Below are positions 57,601 through 64,000 of a DNA stretch of 64,000 nt, piece after piece. The DNA is from Dasypus novemcinctus (Eukaryota > Chordata > Mammalia > Cingulata > Dasypodidae). Every line of letters begins with the position of its first letter. Position 1 is the first letter of the stretch. The notes under the pieces are model-generated. The model made no database searches, was not told the DNA's origin, and worked only from the letters and a program-made list of their open reading frames with translations. The stretch covers positions 5,835,501 through 5,899,500 of the forward strand of contig NC_080698.1 of NCBI RefSeq assembly GCF_030445035.2. Reading direction: 5' to 3'. Made by a program: the position numbers and the translations under genes.

Positions 57601-60600
57601 ATTAAATATGCTGATCCACTGTCTTCTGGCTTCCATGGATTCTTATGAGAAATCTGCTGTTAGTCTTACTGGGGATTCCTTTAATGTGACAAGACACTTC
57701 TCACTTGCTACTTTAAAAATCCTCATGGTCTTTGGAATTTGACAATTTAGCTTTAATGTGTCTTGATGCGTATCTCTTAGAGTCTATCTTGCTTGGAGCT
57801 TTTTGAGCTTCCTGGACATATATATTCATGTCTGTCATCAAATTTGGGAAGTTTTCCACTATTATTTTTTTCAAATACTTTTTCTGCCGCTTTTCTCTCT
57901 ATTTTCCTTCTGGGACTCCAATAATGTGTGTTTTTATGCTTCGTGGTGTTCCACAGGTCCCTCAGGCTCTGTTCACTTTTTTTTTTTAAAGATTTATTTT
58001 TATTTATTTCTCTCCCCTCCCCCCTGACATCGTCTGCCCTCTATGTCCATTCGCTGTGTCATCTTCTGTGTCTACTTCTATTCTTGTCAGCAGCACCAGG
58101 AATCTGTGTCTCTTTTTGTTGCTTCATCTTGCTGCGTCAGCTCTCCCTGTGTCCAGCGCCACTCCTGGCTAGGCTGAACTTTCTTTTGTGCTGGGCGGTT
58201 CTCCTTATGGGGTGCACTCCTTGCACGTGGGGCTCCCCTATGCAGGGGACACCCCTGTGTGGCATGGCACTCCTTGTGCGCATCAGCACTGCGCGTGGGC
58301 CAGCTCCACATGGGTCAAGGAGGCCCTGGGTTTGAACCATGGACCTCCCATGTAGTAGGCAGACGCTCTATCCATTGAGCCAAGTCCACATCCCTCTAAT
58401 TCATTTTTATTCATTATTTTTTCTTTTTGTTCCTCATACTGGATAATTTCTACTGTCTTATATTCAAGGTTGCCAAGACTTTCTTCTGCCTGTTCAGATC
58501 TGCTGTTGAATCTGAGTTTCTCATTTCAATTACTGTATTTTGTAGCTCCAACATTTCTGTTTGGTTCCTTTTTTTGGAGGGGGAGGACTGGGGATTGAAC
58601 TCAGGACCTCATACATGGGAAGCAGGCACTCAACCACTGAGCTACATCCAGTCCCCAATGAGAGCTGGTTTTTTTCGTTTGTTTTCAGGAGGTACCAGGG
58701 ATTGAACCTGGGACCTTGTACCTGGGAAGCAGGTGCTCCGCCACTTGAGCTACATCTGCTCCCCTCTGTTTGGTTCCTTTTCCATGTCTTTATTTTGTTT
58801 AGACAACGTTTTCCTAATTTACTTTAGTTCTTTGTATATGGATTATGTTAGTTCATTGAACATATTTAAGGTGGTTGACTTAAAATCTTTGACTATAGTT
58901 CTAATGTACGTACTTCCTCAGGGATGGTTTCTGGCAATTTTTTTTACCCCTGTGAATGGGTCATATTTTCCTGTTTCTTTGTAGGTTTTGTAATTTATTT
59001 TTGTTAAGAACTAGACATTCTGAGTTTTATGTTGTAATGCTGGAAATCTATTTCTCCTACTTCTTTGGGATTGCAAGTTTGTTGTTGTTGCTGCTGCTGA
59101 GGACTGGAGCCATCAATTCATGAGAGTCCATTCCAAATAGGGAATGGGAAAGTGTCAAAGAGAAGAAAGAAAAAAGTTATTGCCTCTTTCAGAACCTCTG
59201 CAGCTTTTCCCAGTCACCTAAAGTAGCTGACCCAAAGCAGTGACCAGTGATCAGAGCACATGCTCCAGATTATGGCGGACTCGGTCCTTAGAACCCACCC
59301 TGGCCCCAGCAAGCTGCACTAGCAGCCGGGGCTGTGGCCTCCACTCTGCAGCCACACCGCTGGGGGATGGGGCAGTGTAGCCGCGGCGCAGAGGGTGGAA
59401 TCTACTGGTATTTACTGCACGTGCCAGCCTCCTCCTCCTGCTCATCCCTGGATGGTGCACAGTGTTCCACCCGACTCCAGAGTTCTCACATAGTTGGTTC
59501 AGACAGTTCCTGCAGCTCACAGAGGCTTAGCTGGAGGGACTGACTCCTGGAGCTTCCCACTCCACCACCTTCTCATAATCCTCTCCAGCCCTGTGATTTT
59601 TAAAGGGGCGCTTTCTTCATTTGGCACTTGCCAAGGTACTGCAACCCTTTAACTCTTTTGAGGAAGATAACTCTACCAGTTTTTGCTGGTTTTTCAAACA
59701 TTCTGTAGGGGAATGGCATCCTTGAGACTCTTATGCCATCATCTTTGTCAAACGGCATCCAAAAGGGCTCTGAACCTGGTTACGTGTTCTGCTGCTTACC
59801 CATCACCTCCCACCGTCAGGAAGAGCCTTCTTATTCCTAACCCCTGAAATTCCACACCACGCTAACGGCACAGTTTGGATTAGCACTCATCATCTTCCAG
59901 TTGTCTCGTGTGAGGACCAGCCTACTTAGCCACCCCTTATCTCCAAACCATCAACTTAATTACAGTGACCACAAAACCAGGCTAAGGGAAGCAGATTTGG
60001 CTCAACTGACAGAGCGTCCGCCTACCACATGGGAGGTCCAAGGTTCAAACCCAGGGCCTCATGACCCATGTGGTGAGCTGGCCCACGCGCAGAGCTGCTG
60101 CGCGCAAGGAGTGTCATGCCACACAGGGTTTCCCCACGTAGGGGAGTTCCACGTGCAAGGAGTGCACCCTGCAAGGAGAGCCGCCCAGCGCGAAAGAAAG
60201 TGCAGCCTGCCCAGGAGCAGGGCCCGCACACACAGAGAGCTGATGCTGCAAGATGATGCAACAAAAAGAGACACAGATTCCCGGTGCCGCTGACAAGAAT
60301 ATAAGTGGACACAGAAGAGCACACAGCGAATGGACACAGAGAGCAGACAACTGGGGCGGGGCAGGGAAGGGGAGAGAAATAAAAAATAAATCTTTAAAAA
60401 AAACAAACCAAAAACCAGACTAAAATATAAGGCCCAAACTAGAAAGACTAAGGGGGCAGGAAACTGGGGGGAGAGAAAGAAAATCACCTTACCTTTGAAA
60501 TACGGTATGAAGGACACGGTCAGGCCCTGCCTGGAGACGTCCTGGTGGAAGCTGGGGGCAAAGGTGCGGAGGGTCAGCGAGACGTTCTCCTTCACCTGGA

Positions 60601-62411
60601 TCTGCTCGACGGAGCCTCCGGGGCAGAAGGAGCCAAAGTAAAGGTCCCGGGCGGCACTGGCCACGCGGTAGCTGTAGCTGGTATTGCAGGGCCTCTCGTG
60701 GGTGTGCTGCTGCAGCTTCTGCGCCGGCACCAGCGCCAGGCTCAGCCTCTCCTTGGGCACCACCAGCTTCCAGGAGAAGTCGTGCAGCTGCACGGGCAGC
60801 TGGAGGATGTCCCTGGGCACCTGCAGCGGGAAGGACCTCCTGTGGCAGTAGCGGTGGTCAGTGCAGCCTGGAAAAGAGGGGCTTGTGGTACCCATGCGAA
60901 GTGGAGAACCAGAAGCTTTTCTCCTGTCTGTCAGGTCAGCCCGGGCCCCCCGCTCCCCTCTCCCGCTCTGTCCTCCACCTGGGCTCCCGGATGCTCCTTT
61001 TCTGGTGCTCCCTCTTGTACTGTCTACCCACTTGGCAGACACCTCTGCGGAGAACTGATGGTTGGAAGTTCTCCTTCCTTTCTGCTCATGTTCTCCCTTC
61101 TGCGTGTCTGTGTCCTAGATGTCGTGGGCAGGCGTGTTGCTCAGCACGCCAGCCCAAGGGGGGCAGTTTGCGTAGTGGTTAGAGCAGTGAGAGGCGACTG
61201 GGGGGCTCTAGACTCGCCCCCCTCAGGCAGCCTCCTTTGCCTTCAGTGGTCCCCGTTCCTGCATCTGTTGCACAGACTCTTAAGAGCACCCATTTCAAGA
61301 TACGGGGTGTGGGTGGCCCGGCGGGGGTGCACTCTGGTTTTGCTGCCCGCCATTCACCAAGCGTTTACAAAGCGGCTGGCACAGGCCCAGCAGTGCCAGA
61401 GCCTACAGGGATGGAAATAGACGAGCCAAAGCGCCTGCCCTCAAGGATACTGGCTGTTGTGAAAGAAGACAAGTGGGTGGCGAGGGGGGCAGAGGGCATG
61501 GGGATGGAAGAGGAGGGGGAGAGCTACACGGAGGAGAGGATTTCACGAGCAGGGGCCTGGAAGGAGGGCCGAGGAGACACAGCGTGGGCACGGGGTGTGC
61601 AGCGCCCGGGGGGTGTGGGCACACGGTGTGCAATCTTAGGAAGTGTGGGCACGGGGCGTGCGACCCTCGGGGGGTGTGGGCAGGGGGCATGAGAGCCTCG
61701 GGGGGTGTGGGCAGGGGGTGTGCGAGGCTCGGGGGTTGTGGGGAGGGGGCACGAGAGCCTCGGGGGTGTGGGCAGGGGGTATATGAGGCTTGAGGGGGGT
61801 GTGGGCAGGGGGCATAAGCCTGGAGGGGTGTGGGCAGGGGGCGTGCCATGCCTCAGGGGGTGTGAGCAGGGGGCCTGTGATCCTTGGGGGGTGTGGGCAG
61901 GGGCATGTGATCCTCGGAGGGTGTGGGCAGGGGGCGCGGCACCTTGGGGGGGTGTGGGCACGGGGCACGGCGCCTTGGGAAGCTGGCACAGGAACGCGCA
62001 ACGCCTCGGGCCACACCTCCAAAGGATGCACCTGCAGGCTGAGCGGGCGCCTGGCCCCGGGCGTGCCTCTGCCTGGCTCCTCTTGCCTCTCATGGCCCGT
62101 GCCCGCCCTGTGCTGCACACCCACCCCCGACCCCACCGGGAAGACAGGCCGGGGGCGTGCCGGGCCTGGACGGGCATGCACGGGCATACCTATGGTTTTC
62201 TCCGCGTTTATCCACAGGCGCGTGAGGTCATCACAGAGGAAGGAGATGCTGTGCTTGGAGCCGGCGGCCAGGGTCACGTTGGAACTGCAGGTCCGAGACT
62301 CCAGACACACGAAGCAGCCTGGCACAAACCCGTGGCCCTGCTTGCCCAGCCGCGGCTCGATGGTGAGCGACATGTCCCGCTCGTTACTCAGGTCAACCAG
62401 GTAGGTTTTAT
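45248..62411 (-). CDS. CDCP1: CDCP1, last five coding exons (5' part outside window)
   Basis: Exons 62190-62411, 60493-60867, 50067-50432, 47938-48025 and 45248-45677 join in phase to about 492 residues, the C-terminal 60% of the 836-residue human protein. CDCP1 is a single-pass plasma-membrane glycoprotein with extracellular CUB domains. It is phosphorylated by Src-family kinases, docks PKC-delta and is a reported CD6 ligand (established knowledge). Visible: the third CUB-like region, many Asn-X-Ser/Thr sites, a transmembrane helix, a polylysine stop-transfer and a cytoplasmic tail with five tyrosines in the same contexts as human Y707, Y734, Y743, Y762 and Y806. Odd points: the human shedding site Arg368-Lys369 reads His-Gly here; one of two juxtamembrane cysteines is Phe; two residues are missing in VASA(A)RDLYF. 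By human numbering these should be exons 5-9. The gene is otherwise intact in the part seen. Confidence 0.96.
45678..47937 (-). other. CDCP1 last intron
   Basis: The intron runs from donor gtaggt at 47937 to acceptor ccctag at 45678. It holds the short SINE at 45848; the rest shows no exon or RNA that I can support. Confidence 0.8.
45848..45939 (-). repeat. Short monomeric tRNA-like SINE in CDCP1 intron
   Basis: A - strand tRNA-like monomer with tail on the left (tttgtcttttt) and the conserved cagggattgaacccaggac core. It lies about 170 bases upstream, in gene orientation, of the last CDCP1 coding exon. Confidence 0.8.
47938..48025 (-). CDS. CDCP1: CDCP1 transmembrane exon (human exon 8 by inference)
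   Basis: The 88-nt exon, acceptor gctcacag and donor gtaggt, encodes [20 protein letters not shown] and continues LIICFVRKK. This is a single hydrophobic helix followed by basic residues. Human has IICCVKKK; the second cysteine is Phe here (TGC TTT). The human cysteine pair is a reported palmitoylation site. Confidence 0.95.
48086..48602 (+). mobile_element. MLT1-like MaLR solitary LTR fossil
   Basis: Typical MLT1 3' end (gcaaataaaatagttatcat, then tttgctatgcagtaatagat) and a middle part resembling cttgaatttgggttgacc. The left boundary is approximate. It begins within about 60 bases of the CDCP1 transmembrane exon, on the intron side of its acceptor. Old, with no internal region. Confidence 0.7.
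49459..49950 (+). mobile_element. MLT1-type MaLR solitary LTR fossil
   Basis: It starts tgtggtagactgac and ends ctgactgataca, with the characteristic 3' part agccattaagttctagggta and aataaatagttg before it. This is the MLT1 LTR pattern, an old eutherian family. It lies in a CDCP1 intron, antisense to the gene. No internal sequence is seen. Confidence 0.8.
50067..50432 (-). CDS. CDCP1: CDCP1 exon (human exon 7 by inference), membrane-proximal ectodomain
   Basis: The 366-nt exon runs from acceptor tttcccacag to donor gtaagg. It encodes [20 protein letters not shown], then [20 protein letters not shown] and [20 protein letters not shown] before LTPRTT. Two N-glycosylation sequons (NVS, NIS) and the paired cysteines (VACL, VVCQ, SNCS) match human. 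The junction to the transmembrane exon is phase 1. Confidence 0.95.
50527..51106. mobile_element. Palindromic DNA element split by a SINE
   Basis: The left end (ggtccaacatgggcaccgct) and the right end (after 51067: atagccatatgtttctgc) pair like those of the copy at 38602. The SINE at 50639-51067 sits in the centre, so the DNA element is the older. It is in a CDCP1 intron. Confidence 0.5.
50639..51067 (+). repeat. DAS-type SINE in CDCP1 intron
   Basis: Full-length + strand copy starting ggaagtggatttggctc and ending in a (AAAT)n and poly(A) tail. It is flanked by atagccacatg and atagccatatg, a target-site duplication with one difference. It lies inside an older palindromic DNA element and antisense to CDCP1. 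Confidence 0.93.
52108..52619 (+). mobile_element. Solitary LTR fossil, 512 bp, inserted in L1M 3'UTR
   Basis: The element begins TGTAGCAG and ends TAATACA, with exact 5-base flanks tctag at 52103-52107 and 52620-52624. An AATAAA signal lies near 52545. It is related along its length to the element at 29343. The terminal dinucleotides and 5-base duplication are those of an endogenous retrovirus LTR, possibly ERVL/MaLR-like. No internal region is present. It is younger than the L1M it interrupts. Confidence 0.8.
55669..56039 (-). repeat. DAS-type SINE, internally shortened, inside L1M
   Basis: On the - strand a tRNA-like head at the right end and an A-rich tail at the left. Compared with the 32112 copy, about 45 bases are missing near 55785-55800, between the ggcactgg and gtgtgcggcg parts. 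Flanking tttcttattt copies on both sides look like the target-site duplication. It interrupts the ORF2-antisense part of the L1M. Confidence 0.92.
56499..56672 (-). repeat. Short SINE inside L1M
   Basis: A - strand copy of about 170 bases: a tRNA-like head near 56590-56670 (ggcaccgggaaccgatccc on +), then a short body and an A-rich tail at 56499-56520. It interrupts the L1M between two recognisable L1 segments. Confidence 0.75.
57976..58394 (-). repeat. DAS-type SINE inside L1M
   Basis: Near full-length - strand copy with its A-tail at 57976-58010 and head at about 58330-58394. It interrupts the L1M at the ctcaggctctgttcac part of the element. Confidence 0.92.
58572..58764 (-). repeat. Dimeric tRNA-like SINE inside L1M, single insertion
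   Basis: Two tRNA-like monomers lie head to tail (about 58572-58656 and 58680-58764), each with the gggattgaac core and a closing gctacatc motif. A 16-base duplication, tctgtttggttccttt, flanks the pair at 58556-58571 and 58765-58780. The dimer therefore moved as one unit rather than as two insertions. Confidence 0.85.
59986..60408 (+). repeat. DAS-type SINE 85 bp from a CDCP1 exon
   Basis: Full-length + strand copy (gggaagcagatttggctc to an A-rich tail). Flanks aaaccaggctaa and aaaccagactaa are a near-perfect target-site duplication. It ends about 85 bases from the CDCP1 exon at 60493-60867, on the intron side of its donor and in antisense orientation. Confidence 0.94.
60493..60867 (-). CDS. 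CDCP1: CDCP1 exon (human exon 6 by inference)
   Basis: The 375-nt exon runs from acceptor tttccag to donor gtaagg, both junctions phase 1. It encodes [17 protein letters not shown] through [20 protein letters not shown] to [12 protein letters not shown], the third CUB-like region. Compared with human, two residues are missing at VASAIPSQDLYF, which reads [10 protein letters not shown] here. The cysteines in CTDHRYC, PCNTSY and SFCPGG are kept. Confidence 0.95.
60868..62189 (-). other. CDCP1 1.3-kb intron with minisatellite
   Basis: The intron runs from gtatgc at 62189 to tttccag at 60868. The 31-bp minisatellite (61612-61975) is its only recognised content. Confidence 0.85.
61612..61975 (+). 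repeat. Minisatellite, about 31-bp unit, 12 copies, in CDCP1 intron
   Basis: The motif ggtgtgggcaggggg recurs at about 30-32 base spacing from 61615 to 61960, with variants gcacgggg and gttgtgggg. It is in the 1.3-kb intron between the exons at 62190 and 60867, C-rich in the CDCP1 transcript. Confidence 0.9.
62190..62411 (-). CDS. CDCP1: CDCP1 exon (human exon 5 by inference)
   Basis: The 222-nt exon lies between acceptor tcgttccag and donor gtatgc and encodes [20 protein letters not shown], then [20 protein letters not shown] and the [16 protein letters not shown] segment. It aligns without gaps to human CDCP1. The human Gln-Ser-Arg-Lys-Phe shedding motif reads Gln-Gly-His-Gly-Phe. The junction codon is Gly where human has Ser (EKTISC). 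Confidence 0.95.
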
Positions 62412-63194
62412 CTGGAACGACAAAGAGAAACAGCCGTGATGGGGGCCTGGCAGCAACCACAGGAAATGGCAAAAAACGAGCGCCAGGACCCGGCCTGGCA
62501 GAAGGAGCAGACGTGCTGGGCAGCCACAGGAACCTGCAGCATGCGCTTCCCGGAAGCTCCGGAGAAAAGTCAACGACAGCAGCGACAGCGAGTGCTGCAG
62601 CAGGACAAAGCCATCTTCAAAGAGGGGGGACCGGGGGCCCTGGCCGGCCCCTGCCCCATCCCTGGCTGGCAGCCCCAGCTCCCAGGGCAGATGCTTGGCC
62701 CCTCCGGGGGGACACAGGTGCCCTCGTGCACACGTGGGGCGTGTGTGTCCAGCCCGGCCTGTCTGGGGACCGAGGAACTCAACATGTCAGGACTCGCCCC
62801 GTGTGTAGATGGTGGCTGCTGGGCGCGCCTACAGAGCGCCGTGGAGAGCCGCCAGGGCGTGCTGCCTGGGCGAGGGACGGCTGGCTGCAGGACACACAGC
62901 GCCGTGCCCGGGCATGGGGACACTTTCCCCAGGGAAGAGGGAACATGCGTGTCCGTGTAGACGGGAACTCCTAGGGCCGCGTGTGCACGCCCAAGACTAG
63001 ACACACGGCTCAGAAAGGCTTCGGCCTGGCGCTCTTCCCAGCTCACTGCGGCGAAGCCCTGAAGGGGCGGATCTGCCCAGGTCAATCTACAAAGAGTAGG
63101 AAAACTGGCTCTTTTTTCCGTCTTTGTTTTTTGTTGCTAGCTCCTGGCGCTCAAGGCGAGCTCTGTCATTACAGTAGCTGGACACAAGCTTAAG
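62412..63194 (-). other. CDCP1 intron, proximal part
   Basis: Sequence upstream, in gene orientation, of the exon at 62190-62411, beginning with acceptor tcgttccag. No repeat or further exon is recognised before the L1 fragment at 63195. The next CDCP1 exon must lie beyond 64000. Confidence 0.7.
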
Positions 63195-64000
63195 GAACAG
63201 ATGCCTCAGCATCTAAATTCCAGCAGTAACACGTTAAAATACATCCAGATGTCCAGGTTTCAACAAAAGGTTACAAAACATACAAAGAAAGAGAAAGTGA
63301 TGGCTCAGGCTAAAGAGAGGATTACAGCATTAGAAGCCACCAGTGAAGAAGGTCAGAGCTGGGGCACACCAGACCAAGACTTTAAAAATGGTCCTAAACA
63401 TGCTCAAAGAGCTAAAGGAAACATGACCAAAGCAGTCAAGGAAATCAGGAAAACAACTGCTGAACACAGACTACTAAGGAGCGGTGTGTGGCTCAGTGGT
63501 TGAGTGCCTGCTTCGCTTGTACGAGGTCCCAGGTTCAATCCCTGGTACTGCCAAAAAAAAAAAGAAAGAGAACATTAATAGAGAGATGGAAATTATGAAA
63601 AGGAAACAAACAGAGGTGAAGGCCACAGTAACAGAAGTTAAAAATTCCCTAGATAAGTTCGATAGCAGATTGGAGGTGACAGAAGAACGATTCACAGAAC
63701 TTGAAGGTAAGTCGAGTGAACCCATCCCATCTGAGGAGCAGAAAGAGGGAAGAAGGACGCAAAGTGACCAGGCCCAGGAGCTGGGGGACGCCGTTGGTAC
63801 CGACGTCACATCGTGGGAGTCCCAGAAGGAGGAGGAAGAGACAAAGGGTCAGAGAGAATATTCAAGGAAATAAGGGCTGCAAACGTACAAATTTAAACTG
63901 AGACATAAATATACACATCCAAATGCTCAACAAACTCCAAGCAGGATAAACCCAAATAGAGTCATGAAGTGCCAAGTTAATAATCCAACTGTTGAGTGCC
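63195..64000 (+). repeat. L1 ORF1-region fragment, runs off the right edge
   Basis: The + strand encodes a charged coiled-coil stretch like L1 ORF1 (EVKNSLDKFDSRLEVTEERF) and then sequence resembling the following part of old L1M copies (tatacacatccaaatgctca). It is interrupted by the SINE at 63479. It lies in a CDCP1 intron, antisense to the gene. It is broken and not functional. Confidence 0.7.
63479..63562 (+). repeat. Short tRNA-like SINE inside L1
   Basis: About 73 bases of tRNA-Ala-like sequence (gtggctcagtggttgag for box A, ggttcaatccc for box B) followed directly by poly(A). The acceptor ends do not pair, so this is a SINE and not a tRNA gene. It splits L1 ORF1-like sequence. Confidence 0.82.

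Larger units (their letters stand above)
51890..59590 (-). repeat. Nearly full-length ancient L1 (L1M type), nested insertions
   Basis: The - strand reads in order: promoter/5'UTR-like sequence (59590-59040), ORF1 region (about 58950-57500), ORF2, then a 3'UTR down to about 51890. ORF2 is identified by a reverse-transcriptase segment, [20 protein letters not shown] (about 55200), and a C-terminal stretch, [19 protein letters not shown] (about 53450). It is full of stops and frame breaks and cannot be active. Insertions into it: SINEs at 55669, 56499, 57976 and 58572 and an LTR at 52108. It lies in the CDCP1 intron, in the same orientation as the gene. Confidence 0.88.
50433..60492 (-). other. 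CDCP1 10-kb intron, mostly repeats
   Basis: The intron runs from gtaagg at 60492 to tttcccacag at 50433. It contains the L1M at 51890-59590 with nested SINEs and LTR, the split DNA element at 50527 and the SINE at 59986. Unrecognised sequence is limited to about 51107-51889 and 59591-59985. Confidence 0.85.

Noticed and set aside
60059-61042. 327-codon - strand open frame as a single exon
   Set aside because: It contains the real CDCP1 exon (60493-60867), but both ends are read-through into introns. The splice sites and phase fit human CDCP1 exactly, and the extra parts are intron and SINE sequence.
61405-62180. Pro/His/Thr-rich open frames in a CDCP1 intron
   Set aside because: Translation of the 31-bp minisatellite between well-supported CDCP1 exons.
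63481-63553. tRNA gene
   Set aside because: Box A and box B motifs are good, but the acceptor ends do not pair and poly(A) follows directly. It is a tRNA-derived SINE, like the heads of the longer copies.

Overview
This is mammalian nuclear DNA. Two host genes are recognisable: CLEC3B (tetranectin), complete on the + strand at 4635-11490, and the 3' half of CDCP1 on the - strand, coding exons between 62411 and 45248 with the 5' exons beyond the right edge. As recalled, CLEC3B and CDCP1 are neighbours in the same relative orientation on human 3p21.31, so this looks like the orthologous interval. The lineage is suggested by the young repeats. At least seven copies of a tRNA-derived, poly(A)-tailed SINE of about 420 bp resemble the DAS SINEs of Xenarthra, and a 5'-truncated L1 family is also present. 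Armadillo is my best guess, a sloth is possible, and the species call is inference.

Layout. 1-4634: CLEC3B upstream sequence with one SINE, an old L1 3' end and a 49-bp tandem repeat. 4635-11595: CLEC3B in three coding exons; intron 2 ends in a 1-kb, 40-bp minisatellite that stops about 50 bp before exon 3. 11596-42440: intergenic DNA made mostly of old repeats (MIR, L1M, hAT, solo LTRs). It also holds an inverted duplication whose two arms are each split by a younger retroposon (13.6-15.9 kb), a CpG island with no recognised gene and a 12-unit GC-rich tandem core (23.86-25.66 kb), and a 7/10-mer repeat (39.2-39.56 kb). 42445-64000: CDCP1 3'UTR, five coding exons and their introns. The 10-kb intron between 50433 and 60492 holds a nearly full-length ancient L1 in the same orientation as CDCP1, itself carrying four SINE insertions and a solo LTR.

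Gene content is conventional. CLEC3B encodes a 202-residue secreted C-type lectin-like trimer, and CDCP1 a CUB-domain Src-substrate receptor. The two are neighbours, not a functional unit. The most useful biological observations are in CDCP1: the two basic residues at the human shedding site are replaced, and one of two juxtamembrane cysteines is Phe. In CLEC3B, the last exon is almost entirely G/C at third positions. I found no convincing new gene system. The long open frames in the GC-rich tandem repeats are composition artefacts.
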